NCBI GenBank assembly: GCA_010093485.1
Contig: MU001492.1
Location: forward strand, 522,228-586,227
Direction of reading: 5' to 3'
From: Karstenula rhodostoma CBS 690.94
Lineage: Eukaryota > Ascomycota > Dothideomycetes > Pleosporales > Didymosphaeriaceae
Length of the DNA: 64,000 bases
Shown here: positions 1-10,707 of the stretch, piece after piece
Layout of the letters: every line of letters begins with the position of its first letter
Numbering within the stretch: the stretch's first letter is position 1
Translations under genes and position numbers: made by a program
Notes under the pieces: model-generated
Told to the model about the DNA's origin: nothing
The model's input: the letters and a program-made list of their open reading frames with translations, nothing else
Databases searched by the model: none

Positions 1-480
1 GTCAAGTCTGAAACGGTGACAGCTGGAAGTGCCGTGGGTGTTGCTATGCAAATACATAGGAGAAATATCCCAATTACGCCTGGTTCGTGTCAACAATTTG
101 AGAACCTCAGGGTGACTCGGGAAATCCTAGAGTATCCTACGTAGCAACTACGAGAACGCTGATTCACTGCCGAACTGCATCGCATCGCAATTCTTGGAGC
201 TCGCTGGTGTAGAATGTTGTCCTAAAAGCATGCCTGAGGCACCAAATCCTACACACGGTTGGAAGCGCGCTAGCAAGGAAACCCGCGCCTACGTCATATC
301 TCAACCGCATCATCTATCAAACCACCACACACGATGACCTCTACCCTCCACGCACTCCGGCCTCCAATGATTCTTGGCTCGTTTACTAGGCGATTATATC
401 TTTATCATCTTCTCTAGCACACATCCATTGTACCTTTCCATCACACCACACCACCCCATCCCTACCACCACACCGCGCAA
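1..480. other. Intergenic, 5' flank of first gene
   Basis: No gene is supported here. The last 110 bases are rich in C, T and A, as in a fungal 5' UTR, and lead directly into the ATG at 481. A short reading frame from 374 overlaps that start in another frame and is Ser/Pro low complexity, so I treat it as UTR. Confidence 0.5.
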
Positions 481-1564
481 ATGTCCCTCTCCGCCCTCCT
501 CACCCCCCTCACCCTCCCCCTCGCCTCCCTCTTCGCCATCCCATTCCTCTCCTCCTGGTCCACCTCCCTAAACCTCGTCTTCATCTCCCTCACCTGGACC
601 ACCCTCGCCCTCTCCTACTCCCCGCTCCAACTCGAATTCTTCGGCCCCCTCTTCCTCCGCAGCACGCTCTACCTCCTGCCCTCGCTCCTCTTCCTCGCCC
701 TCGACACCGGCGTCCCGAGTCTCGCCGTCGAGCTCAAGGCCCAGGGCGAGCGCGGACTACCTGCGCACCAGAGGGGCGGGGGGAGAAAGGTGAGGAACGT
801 CGTGCTGTGGAGCTGTGCGAATGTGGTGCTGGGCGTGGGGCTGCAGGCGGGGATCGAGTGGGTGGTTACCGATGTGCTGAGCATGAGGAGTTTGCTGGTC
901 GTCAAGGGGAGTCGGTGGAGTTTGAATCATCTGCCGAATCCGTGGAAGCTGGCGAAGCATCTGGGCATTGGGGTTGTGGCGAGAAATGTACGTTTAGTCC
1001 CTCTTTGCGTGAACATGGAAGTGGAAGTGGGTTCGGGTAGAGCTGACACGTGATTAGGTATTGCAGTACTACATCCACCGCGATCTACTGCACGGCGGGG
1101 CCGGCGGCGCGATCGCAAGACTCCACCAGGAGTGGCATCATAGTATTACCGCACCGTACTCGTTCACGGCGGCGTACGACCATCCCCTGCCGTACCTCCT
1201 GCACCGCTTTATCCCGTTGTATGTTCCTGCTGTTGCGTTCCGGTTCCACCTCACGACATACTTGATCATGATCGCCTTGACGTCTCTGGAGGAATTGTTC
1301 ACGTACTCTGGGTACAACATCTTGCCTTCGACGATCATGTTGAGGGGAATGGCACGGAGGGTTGATGCGCATATGAGGAGTCGGGGCGAGGGGAACTACG
1401 GGCCGCTGGGTGTGCTGGACTGGGTTAATGGGACGACCCTGGGAGGCCGCGATGTGACTGATGATCTGGGTGATGAGGTGGAGAAACATCATGTAGAGGA
1501 TAGGGCGAGCGGGATGGCGAATAAGTTGAAAAGCAAGGCGAAGAAAGGGAATAGTAGGAGTTGA
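481..1564 (+). CDS. Fatty acid hydroxylase / sterol desaturase family membrane protein
   Basis: Two exons, 481-987 and 1058-1564, joined across a 70-nt intron (GTACGT...TTAG), give 337 aa. The N-terminal half has several hydrophobic segments. Just after the junction come VLQYYIHRDLLH and HQEWHH, which match the first two histidine boxes of the di-iron fatty acid hydroxylase superfamily. Further on, NYGPLGVLDWVNGT matches the conserved C-terminal block of a fungal subgroup. The third histidine box is not a canonical HxxHH here; only isolated residues (DAHMRSR) remain, so the activity is uncertain. The family acts in ER membranes on sterols or acyl chains; the substrate cannot be read from the sequence. 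The tail is Lys/Arg rich. The start is the first ATG followed by a hydrophobic segment. The 3' end faces RPL6. Confidence 0.75.
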
Positions 1565-1996
1565 GTAGGTTCGGGTGAAGACGGGTTTTGTGATTGCGAA
1601 AGGAACCTGGGTGTTGACTGACGTCATTGTGTAATTGTGGATTGTGTGTTGTGTGGTTGTTGGCCGTTCTTGATACCCTAATTGTTGGTGTTATCGGCGC
1701 ATTTTACAGGGAACGACTGGATTTGGACGTATGAAGTCTATTTGCTGGATCAGCATGCGCCTGTCTACACATTGATTCGACTTGAACCCCGCAGCATCAC
1801 ATATCGTTTGATTCATTCGCTCACTTTCGGACCGTTTTCGAATTCGCTTGCCTGTTACAAGGTCGTATAGGGAAGATGCAAACCGGACCCTCCATGAAAA
1901 AAGATGTGCTTGCTGTTACGGCCGCAGCATGCCGCTAGAGGTCATCCTTCATCCCATGCACTGAACGCCAAATCCCCGTCTTTCCCTCTGACACAT
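1565..1996. other. 3' intergenic between convergent genes
   Basis: A 432-base stretch between the hydroxylase-family gene and RPL6, which converge. I see only 3' UTR-like sequence with a short GT-rich tract near 1645-1660 and no supported gene. Confidence 0.5.
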
Positions 1997-2820
1997 CTAG
2001 AAGGCCATCGCGTGTGGCCTGTCCGAAGAGCGGAGGCTGAAAGTGGAGCTGAGGTAGTCGACAAGGTGAGCCTCCTTCTTGATGGTCGCGAGCAGGGCCT
2101 TGTCAACGGCCTTCTGGTCCGCGACACGGTCCTTGGAAGTCTCCTTCTTCTGCGCATTGTCAGCTACTTGTTCTTAGTCCAGGCTGCGTTTGGACTCACC
2201 TCAGGGGCCTCGCCCTGCTTGAAGAAAGCCTCCTCGCCAGTCTTCTTGGACGCCTTGTCCTTGGTGAAGTAGCCGGAGTCGCTGGCCTTCTTCAGGACGG
2301 AGTCGTCGACACCAGCAACATCCACCTTGGTCGAGGTCGCAATGACGTACCGGGCGTTCACCCTTCGGAGGGGGACGCCGTTGACTTTGAAGGGACCAGT
2401 GACGAGGAGCACACCCTGCTCGAGGTGCTTGAGGACGATGACACGCTTGCCGCGGAAGCGACCAGCGAGGAGGATGACAACGGTGCCGGGAGAGAGAGAC
2501 TGGCGAACCTTGGCCGGGCGGACCGCCTTGCGAGCCTGGAAACACAGTCAGTGTTGCTGTTCCAATTCATGTGCGGCAGGCTGTCTGAGCCGCCTGCAGT
2601 TCGGGCGAAGATTCGCAAGCAGGCAATGCAGCGACAAAGCTGTATGCACTGGCCGCTGCATTTTCCTCCTCTTGCCTGCCACAATGTTGTGTGCATGGGA
2701 ACGTACCTTCTTGGGCACGATGGCGTCCTCAGCCGGGTAGTATTTGCTGGCCTTCTGGGTGTGGTGCGGTATCGACCGCTCACCCTTGGCAAACTTCTTC
2801 GTCGTGGGTTGGTCCGCCAT
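1997..2820 (-). CDS. RPL6: 60S ribosomal protein L6
   Basis: Three exons (2820-2707, 2535-2200, 2149-1997) with introns of 171 and 50 nt encode 200 aa. The product is eL6, a large-subunit ribosomal protein. Visible hallmarks are [20 protein letters not shown] and [20 protein letters not shown] (KOW-like core), YFTKDK, and the C-terminal RPH-x-M-x-F ending (DRPHAMAF). The second junction matters: using acceptor GCGCAG|AAG gives [14 protein letters not shown] as in fungal homologues, whereas the nearer TAG acceptor would leave the frame. The first intron is relatively long, which is common in fungal ribosomal protein genes. It is transcribed divergently from RPN13, with 233 bp between the starts. 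Confidence 0.95.
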
Positions 2821-3053
2821 GTCGAATTGTGTGTCGTGTCGTTGAAGCCCTGGAAGTGTCGTTAATCGCGAACAGTGGTGTGCGAATATTGGTGTGCGCG
2901 GATTGACTAAGCCGCGCTTTCCACTTGTGCCCGGAGTGGTTTGGCGCCTTGGCTCGTGCTTGCCCGCTAGCGACAGGCAGCTCCGACCGATTGCCGCATC
3001 ACAGCTCGCCGCTCTGTGCTATACACCCCTCACCCCCCGCTTTACCCTCCAAC

Positions 3054-4661
3054 ATGTCGATCCAGCCGTTGATTACATTCAAGGCGGGCCAGTGCGACGT
3101 CTCTGTAAAGTTCCTCAAATTCTGGTTGGGTGCACTAAGCTAATATATCCCAGGGCAGCGCCCCAAACCTCAAGGTGAAGCCGCAGCAGACTCCGGGTTA
3201 CGTCTACCTGTACCAAGGAGACGATGGTTTGTGAAGCACTTCAATGGAATGTGCCCTTGCTAACAGGAGCAGAATTTGTGCACTTCTGCTGGCGGACACG
3301 CGACAGCGCCGTGGACCAGAGCGATGTCGACCTCATCATGATCCCCGGCGACGGATCCTTCATACCATACACAGGCAGCGAGATAGCCGCCGAGTCGGAA
3401 AACGTCCGCTCGCCGACCGACGGCCGTATCTTTGTCCTCAAGTTCTCTTCCAGCTCGCAGCGATATCTCTTCTGGCTGCAGTCCAAGTCGCAGCACCCCC
3501 GCGGCGACGCCAGCTGGTTCAGCCCGCGGGATCTTGCCATCGGACAGATCGTCGACCGACTCTTGAATGGGGAGGAAGTCGACGTACCGACCGAACTTGC
3601 CGTGGCCGCGAGCCAGAACCCCGACGAGGACGAGGCGATGGAGGACGCAGATGATCAAGCTGCCAACCGCAACCGCCACGGTAGCACCGGCGGTGCTGGA
3701 GCGGGAGCCACAGGAGGTGACATCCGAGAAGAGGGTGAAGAAGCGCGAGAAGGCGGTGCTGATGGCGGCCGAGCGTAGGTACCGAATATTCATCCTTCAA
3801 GGGTTCATTCGTCCGGAATTGGCGACGTCGTGGCGCGGTCGACATGGGCATAAGACTCACACCGGCGGCGAGAGAATAGATGATTGCAGCCAAGCGCACA
3901 TCTTCATCATTGTAAGGCGTTATGGGCGCACAAAAAACTACTGTCCACGGACAGACTACATGGGTTCTGCTCAACTGTACCACTAGAAAATTACCATATC
4001 ATGTCTTGCATTGCGCTCGCCCGCCACGACGCTCGATCGGCAGCTCGCTGTCGTATCCATTGTCTATTGCACATTAAAATATATGAAACCATGCTAACTC
4101 ATCATCAGAGCCGCCGCAGGATCGACCGACGCCTCCGCGATCGTCCAGAACTTCCTCCAGTCCTTGAAACCCGGTGGCTCTGCCGGAGCATCAGGCAGCT
4201 CCAACGACCCTTTTACAACCCTTCTCGATCTCCTGTCTCCCCCGAATACCCTTCCCGTTATTGACAAGGCACCCGATGAGTACATCGACGCTCTCTGCGC
4301 GCAACTTCCTACGACACTTTTCCTCATCGAAGCAGAAGTTGACGACGTCGCCGACATCGATCCCGAGTCCGAAACCGCACAGGCTGTTCTCTTGTCTCTT
4401 GGCCAAGAAGAGAAGCGCGACGTGTTGAAGAGGGTGGTAACCAGCCCGCAAATGAGGCAGAGTCTAGGCAGTCTGACGGTTGCACTGAGAGATGGCGGCC
4501 TGCCAAATGTTAGTCAGGCGCTGAAGATTGACGTTGAGAATGGTGGCTTCATAAGAGGCGGAGGAATGCCGCTTGGTGGTGGTGAGGCTGTGAAGGCGTT
4601 TGTCGAGGGCGTGAAGAAGACGGTTGAGAAGGAGGACGATGACGAGATGGACACGAACTAA
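3054..4661 (+). CDS. RPN13: Proteasome ubiquitin receptor Rpn13 (ADRM1)
   Basis: Four exons (3054-3104, 3154-3226, 3267-3774, 4109-4661) encode 394 aa. The N-terminal Pru domain (residues about 5-125) begins LITFKAGQCDVS and contains GYVYLYQGDDGAEFVHFCW, DLIMIPGDG and RYLFWLQ. It binds ubiquitin and the proteasome base subunit Rpn2. A low-complexity Gly/Ala/Glu linker follows, then a C-terminal DEUBAD domain (from about SAIVQNFLQSL to the end), which in homologues recruits the deubiquitinase UCH37. The first two introns are 48 and 40 nt; the third is 334 nt (donor GTAGGT at 3775, branch GCTAAC at 4093, acceptor CAG at 4108) and sits in the linker. That intron is long for this genome. Confidence 0.9.
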
Positions 4662-4951
4662 CAGATGCTTCGTGTAGCGGGGTGCAATTGGATATCGATG
4701 GCCTGGTCACCACTGTGGGGACATAGACGACAGACATGGCCTCATTCATGAGTAGTACATATCATCGCAATGACTGCACGAGCATTTCGCGCATCTGCAA
4801 AAGTCGGTAAAACCTATGACCCGCTCTCCGCCACGTCTTCAACGGTATACCCTTTCCTTCGCTATTCAGTCCTCCTCCCCTCCCTTGCCCACCTTTTATT
4901 CCCTGTTTAGACCCACCAGCTTCCTTGCCGTTTCCACCTCCCCCTCTCATC

Positions 4952-5806
4952 CTACTCACTCCCACCCATATTCCTCCCCCCCTCCTTACTACCCTCCTTA
5001 CTACCCTCCTTACTACCCTCCTTACTACCCTCCTTACTACCCTCCTTACCGTCCTCCTTGCCACCCTCCTTACCACCGTCCCTGTCCACTGTAACATACG
5101 CCGTATTAACCGCCCTCGCCACATTCACCAGCCCCAGCCTCTCCCCCACCCCCTGCACCCCACTCAACCGCTCCACCTCCTTCAGCAGCACCCCAGGATG
5201 CCCATCCGCATACAGCTTCATCCACCGTCTGCGCAGCGCCGCATAGCACGGGTCCATGTAGCACGCGTAGCACGGGTGGTTTCCGGCGGGGAGGTAGTGC
5301 GCGAAGGACTGCGCGCAGAAGTTGGGGGTCGGGTCCGGTGTTGCCAGCGTAGATGGGATGGTGGTGGGGGTGTTGGTGTTGACGGTGGGTGTGGGTGTGG
5401 GTGTGTACGGCGGGGACGCAAGAGAGTTCTGGAGGGAGGGGGGCAAGTTGAGGGAGAGACGCGGCGCGGTGCCTGTGGTGGTGCCTGTGGACGACGTGCG
5501 GATATGTTGGTGAGGCTGCGGGCTCGCGGGCTGGTCGGTGAGGTCTTGCGCTTGGGCGCGCGGGGTGGCGGATCTGACGGATCCGTGGCGGGCCAGCGTT
5601 TGGAGCACTTGACGGTGCGGCGAGGTCGGGGTTTCTGGGGCTGGGGCTGGGGCTGAGGGGGTGGGTGCCGTGGCGGTTGAGAGGGCATACGTGCAGGGCG
5701 TCGTGCAGATTTCTGCGGTGTGGCCGCAGCAGTGGACCTGTTGACTTGTTAGCTTTGTATAATCATTGCTTCGAGCTGTTAGTACCTGGAAGAGTTTGTA
5801 GCACAT
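4952..5806 (-). CDS. Hypothetical small Cys-containing protein with KEGS repeats
   Basis: Two exons (5806-5786 and 5737-4952) with a 48-nt intron (GTACTA...CAACAG, branch GCTAACA) give 268 aa. The first exon is only 7 codons (MCYKLFQ) and splices into VHCCGHTAEICTTPC, a Cys/His-rich N-terminus seen in many uncharacterised ascomycete proteins. A Pro/Thr/Ser-rich low-complexity middle follows, then a second Cys cluster (NFCAQSF..HPCYACYMDPCYAALRRRW) and a C-terminal tail of KEGS repeats from a 12-bp minisatellite. The spaced Cys pairs suggest metal binding, but no family function is known to me. The N-terminal start is chosen because the reading frame upstream is open but unconserved in character. 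Confidence 0.6.
   Translation of the reverse strand: MCYKLFQVLTARSNDYTKLTSQQVHCCGHTAEICTTPCTYALSTATAPTPSAPAPAPETPTSPHRQVLQTLARHGSVRSATPRAQAQDLTDQPASPQPHQHIRTSSTGTTTGTAPRLSLNLPPSLQNSLASPPYTPTPTPTVNTNTPTTIPSTLATPDPTPNFCAQSFAHYLPAGNHPCYACYMDPCYAALRRRWMKLYADGHPGVLLKEVERLSGVQGVGERLGLVNVARAVNTAYVTVDRDGGKEGGKEDGKEGSKEGSKEGSKEGSKEGSKEGGRNMGGSE
4981..5076. repeat. 12-bp coding minisatellite
   Basis: Five perfect head-to-tail copies of cctccttactac occupy 4981-5040, followed by about three degenerate copies (cctccttaccgt, cctccttgccac, cctccttaccac). On the minus strand the unit encodes Gly-Ser-Lys-Glu, and since it is 12 bp, copy-number changes keep the frame of the host gene. Confidence 0.95.
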
Positions 5807-6553
5807 GGTGGGCAGCTGTGTGGAGGGCACCTGGATGGTGGGTGCGGGTGCGACTTTGGCGTAGTGGTGTGTCGTGTGTGGGTGAGGTCGAGGTAGGAGA
5901 TTATTAAAGGATCTAGAGAGAGAGCGCATGTGGTGCGTGGGACGCCGCTTGCGGGTCCTGGTACTGGCATGTGAGGTGAACAGTGAATAGGGCACAGTTG
6001 ACACTGACACTCAACTGATCCGTTTGCGCGTTGAAAACGGCATGAGTTTACAGCAAACGAAACGAGACCATAAACTCAAACAGATATTTGATGAACACAG
6101 ACTTGTCGCCTGCTGGTTGATATCACGGATTAACTGGCGTCATGTGTACGCGAAATTGATTTTTGTAAATAGAGGATTTTGAGACGTACACTTATGCGAA
6201 AATATGTACGAGGAAAGACTTCGCATGAAGCCATAGGTGGTGTATAATCCTCTTTTTACTCATTTACAACGCTTCATTTCGTGTTACTATTGGGCGGCAG
6301 TCGCAGTCCATACTTTTGTCTATCACTTTACAGGACATCACTTTGTGGTTCGTGTCAACAATCAGAAAATCATAATAGGTGATGTAGAATTCACTTGCAG
6401 TGATCAAAGTACGACGATTGTTTGTATGTCCTCTCATTTTCCTATCGTGACTGCCCATCCGTCATCGTTCATCCTGGACGTGGACGCCGTTAAACAATTC
6501 CTACAAACTCCGCCCACACCGTACAATGCACATTCGGCTCAAACAGCGCTCCT
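5807..6553. other. Intergenic, AT-richer
   Basis: A 747-base stretch between the 5' end of the KEGS protein gene and the 3' end of the prolyl-tRNA synthetase gene. From about 6040 to 6480 it is visibly richer in A and T than the neighbouring genes. Short frames are present on both strands but none has codon structure or a recognisable motif. Confidence 0.5.
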
Positions 6554-8392
6554 CTAATAACTGCGGCCGAAGAGAACCCACTTCTTGGCGAAGTTCTTGC
6601 AGTCGGGGTTGATACACTTGGTCTCGCCCTCCTTGATGCCCTCCGGCTGGTCGAAAGGAATGCACAAGCTCTTCGCACCCATGGCCGGAGCCTGCTTGTC
6701 CTCCGCAACGCCATCACCGAGCGCGGTACTGGCGCTCTTGGCCTTGACCTCGTCTTCGCACTTGTCGCCCTCGCAGTGAGGAACCAGGATGACGTTCTTG
6801 TCGTTCAGGGTGGGCACAAAGTCGTCCCAGTTGGTGAGCTGGACACGGTGCTCATCGTATGCCTTTGTCGCCTTGGCGAGCATGTCCTTCTGGATCTTCT
6901 CGAGGAGCTCGGGGATAGCTGTCTTGAGATCATCGATCTTGGTTTCGCCACGCGCGGCGGTCTTGTCATCGATATCACGGCGAGAGGTCGTAACCTGGCC
7001 CTTTTCGGCATCCTTGGGGCCAAACTCAATGCGCAGCGGGATACCCTTCATCTCCCAGTCGTTGAACTTGAAGCCGGGAGAGTAGCCCTCCCTAAGATCA
7101 GTTTCCACACGCACGCCCACGGACTCCAGGTCGCTCTTTATCTGGTCGACCTTCTTGTAGAGGTCCTCCTTTGCCTCCGGGGAGGTCTTAGCAGTCACAC
7201 CAGCGGGGATGATGACGACTTGGATCTCAGCGACACGCGGAGGGATCACCAGTCCACGGTTGTCTCCGTGTGTGAGGATCATCACACCGATGGAACGGGT
7301 GGTCAGACCCCAGGAGTTTTGCCACACGTGGACATGCTCAGACTTGCCAGCCTCCTTGGCTGCAGGGTCCTCTACGGTGATGTTGAACATCTTTGAGAAG
7401 TGCTGGCCAAGCGCGTGGGATGTAGCTGCCTGGATACCCCTACCGGTGGCGGGGATGAAACCTTCAATAGTGGTGGTGAAGTCGGCGCCGGGGAACTTCT
7501 CGTTCACGGTCTTAGTACCCTTGACTACCGGGACGGCGAGAAGCTCTTGGTACACATCGGCGTACCAATCCAGGATCTGGAGGACTTCTTCCGTGGCTTG
7601 CTCTTGGGTCAAATGCGCGGTGTGGCCTTCCTGCCAGAGGAACTCTCTTGACCGAATGAAGGGCATGGGGTGTTTGAATTCCCAGCGGACGACGTTGTTC
7701 CACTGGTTCAGCTTGAGAGGAAGATCTCGGTGAGACTGGATCTTGCGGGCAAAGTGGGGGTACATGGCCGTTTCACTGGTAGGGCGGACGGCGACGGGCT
7801 TCTCAAGGTCAGATTTGCCGCCCTTGGTGACCCATGCTACCTCGGCGGCGAAACCTTCGAGATGCTCCTTTTCACGCTCGAGGTTGTCGGAGCTAATGAA
7901 GATGGGGAAGTAGGCATTTCGGACTTTGAGGGTCTGACAGAGGTGAGCGTATTTCTTTCAAAGCGGCGTGAGATTTCCCGACCTTGATCTTGGTATCGAA
8001 CCAGGCCTTGATGTTCTCCCAGATAGCATAACTACCAGGCTCCAAGATGTAGCAACCCGCGACCTGAGCGCTTATCAGCGGCTGTTGAAAGCACGTTCGC
8101 TATACAACTTACGTCGTAGTACGAGATCATCTGCCCCTTGGTGATGACTTGGGTATACCATTCTGCAAGGTCGTCCTCTTTTGCGACGTCGATGCCAATC
8201 AGAGCAGCGCCCTCAATCTGTCCAAGCGTGAATAACACGGTCCCATTGCTCGACACGATGGACCTAACGGACCTTCTTCTTCTGCTGCTGGGGCTTCTTT
8301 GCAGTCTTGGGGGCACCATCCTTCTTGTTCTTCTTGACCTCCGAGATGGAGAGGTCCTTCATCTTCCCGTCGGCGGCAGCTGCTTCGGCCAT
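6554..8392 (-). CDS. Cytoplasmic prolyl-tRNA synthetase (eukaryote/archaeal type)
   Basis: Four exons (8392-8273, 8217-8113, 8063-7983, 7933-6554), introns 55, 49 and 49 nt, 561 aa. It charges tRNA-Pro with proline. A Lys-rich N-terminal extension (KKNKKDG, QQQKKKV) leads to the catalytic core: GQMISYYDVAGCYILEP, RNAYFPIFISSD, the TSE loop in RPTSETAMYPHF, and the class II motif 2 region WNNVVRWEFKHPMPFIRSREFLW. An anticodon-binding domain follows (LVIPPRVAEIQVVIIPAG). The C-terminal zinc-like domain ends CINPDCKNFAKKWVLFGRSY; the terminal Tyr is typical of the eukaryote/archaeal type. Introns 1 and 3 have the weak donors GTCCGT and GTCGGG, chosen because they restore the conserved sequence. 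The gene is divergent from TCP1. Confidence 0.93.
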
Positions 8393-8889
8393 GTTGCACG
8401 AGAGGGTGCGATTCGCGTCGCTGGATCTGTGGTTGTCCAAGGTCAATTCCAAACTCTGCTTTGACGCTTGAGAAACGCTGCTAGGATATGTGTGTGTGTG
8501 TGTGTGGCGGCAGCTTCCCGTGTGAAAGGTGCGTTTTGGGAATATAGTCGCGTTTGGGCTCGTGGTGGGGTAGCGGGGAACACGAAATTGGAAGGGAGAT
8601 ATAGTCCGTACCTGCGATTGAGTCAGGGCTGAGTCACAGATTCGGGAGCGAAGGAAAAGGGCGGCGCCTACCTGATTATCGGAAGAGTCGCCGGGCGATT
8701 TCACTCGGACTGCAGTGTGTTGCGCTCGTATCGCGCCCAGAATCGAATTGTAGAGGGGCTGCTGTTGCTGCTGCTTGAGTCAGTCATCGCGCTACGGGCA
8801 ATAGTTCTGCCGGCGACCGCGCCCGCGTCGAGAGTTTTGTGTTCGAGAGGCAGCAGAAGGCCAACAACAAACAGCTCAAACACACAGCC
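8393..8889. promoter_or_regulatory. Shared divergent promoter, ProRS / TCP1
   Basis: The 497 bases between the two divergent start codons must hold both promoters. A (TG)9 tract lies at 8489-8506. I see no clear TATA box and no other recognisable site. Confidence 0.5.
8489..8506. repeat. (TG)9 dinucleotide tract
   Basis: Nine uninterrupted TG units in the shared promoter between the prolyl-tRNA synthetase and TCP1 genes. It is an ordinary microsatellite and a likely length polymorphism. Confidence 0.9.
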
Positions 8890-10707
8890 ATGGCCGGAAT
8901 CTTTGAGCAGCAGCGCAACGCCGGAACTCTGTGTAAGCCGTGGAAGCTCCGAAAATGCAAAAGTCGCTAATTCAAGGCAGTCCTCGGCGGAACCAAGATC
9001 AGCGGACAGGACATCCGCGACCAAAATGCACTTGCGACGCAGGCGATTGCCAACGTCGTCAAGTCTTCATTTGGGCCCTCAGGTCTCGACAAGATGATGG
9101 TCGACGACATCGGAGACGTGACCGTGACCAACGACGGCGCCACCATCCTCAGCTTGCTCGACATCGAGCACCCCGCCGGCAAGATTCTCGTCGAGTTGGC
9201 GCAACAACAGGACAAGGAGGTAGGCGACGGTACTACTTCAGTCGTCATAATAGCAGCCGAGCTCCTGCGCCGCGCGAACGACCTCATGAGGAACAAGATA
9301 CATCCCACCACCATCATCACTGGATACCGGTTAGCTCTCAGGGAGGCTGTCAAGTACATGAACGAGAACATCAGCACAAGCGTCTCTTCGCTCGGTCGCG
9401 AGCCGTTGGTCAGCATTGCGAAGACTTCCATGTCGAGCAAGATTATCGGTTCCGACTCGGAATTCTTCTCCAACATGGTGGTAGACGCTATGCAGTCGGT
9501 CAAGGCCACCAACAACAGACACGAGGTCAAATACCCGGTCAAGGCCGTCAACATCCTAAAGGCACACGGAAAGGGAGTCACCGAGTCGGTGCTTGTCAAG
9601 GGCTACGCTCTCAACTGCACCGTAGCGTCACAAGCCATGGCGACCCGCGTCACCGACGCAAAGATTGCGTGCTTAGACATCAACTTGCAGAAGGAGCGGA
9701 TGAAGCTGGGTGTGCACATCACCATCGACGATCCAGAGCAGCTCGAGAAGATCAGGGAACGGGAGTCAGGAATCGTCATCGAGCGGATAGAGATGATCCT
9801 CAAGTCAGGCGCGAATGTGGTGCTTACAACCAAGGGTATCGACGACATGTGCTTGAAGCATTTCGTGGAAAAGGGCGCCATGGCCGTACGAAGATGCAAG
9901 AAGGAGGATCTGCGCCGGATAGCGAAGGCGACTGGTGCCACCCTTGTTAGCACCCTATCGGACCTCAACGGCGACGAGAAGTTCGAATCGTCGTACTTGG
10001 GCTATGCAGAGGAGGTCGTACAGGAGCGTATCTCAGACGACGAGTGCATCTTGGTCAAGGGCACCAAGGCGTTCTCATCGGCATCCATAATTCTGCGAGG
10101 CGCGAACGACTACGCTCTCGACGAGATGGAGCGATCTGTGCACGATGCGCTGTCAGCAGTGAAGCGAACACTGGAGAGCGGCCGCGTGGTTCCTGGTGGA
10201 GGTGCGGTAGAAACTGCTCTGCACATCTACCTGGAAGAGTGGGCTACGTCCGTGGTAAGTACATACAGATTGGAATACTGGAAGTTTGCGCGAATATCAG
10301 CTAACACGTCAAAGGGGTCTCGTGAGCAGCTCGCTATTGCCGCCTTCGCTACCGCCCTCCTCGCAATTCCCAAGACACTCGCCATAAATGCGGCAAAAGA
10401 CTCGACAGAGCTAGTCGCCAACCTTCGTTCCCGCCACGCACTCTCGCAACGCACGTCGTCCGACCCAACCACACCCGAGAACGCGAAGCAACTTGCCAAG
10501 TCGAAGAACTACAAGAACTACGGGTTGGATCTGGTGAATGGTAAGGTCCACGACTCTCTCAAGGCAGGTGTGCTGGAGCCCAGCATGTCCAAGGTCAAGC
10601 AATTGAAGAGTGCGGTTGAGGCGTGTGTTGCAATCATGCGTATAGATACCATGATCAAGTTGGATCCGGAAGAGAGGGGCGGAGACGACGATGGGCACGG
10701 CCATTAG
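8890..10707 (+). CDS. TCP1: T-complex protein 1 subunit alpha (CCT1)
   Basis: Three exons (8890-8932, 8981-10254, 10315-10707) encode 569 aa, the normal length for CCT alpha. The product is one of eight subunits of the cytosolic chaperonin TRiC/CCT, which folds actin and tubulin. Visible family signatures are [47 protein letters not shown], the ATP-site GDGTTSVV and VPGGGAVE. Intron 1 (48 nt) lies after 14 codons. Intron 2 (10255-10314, GTAAGT...AAAG) is 60 nt, in frame and stop-free, so a naive translation reads through it; splicing gives [14 protein letters not shown] as in homologues. The C-terminal tail is acidic and Gly/His rich, as in other CCT alpha subunits. Confidence 0.95.

Noticed and set aside
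81..97. 17-base repeat tggttcgtgtcaacaat, also at 6346-6362
   Set aside because: One 17-mer match in a 64-kb window is not far from chance, flanks are unrelated, and no element boundary is visible.
374..571. 65-codon frame ahead of the first gene
   Set aside because: Ends in a Ser/Pro repeat that is just the first gene's C/T-rich start read in another frame.
2150..2199. Alternative TAG acceptor for RPL6 intron 2, about 14 nt upstream of the chosen one
   Set aside because: It leads to an Arg-rich out-of-frame tail; the GCGCAG acceptor restores the conserved C-terminus.
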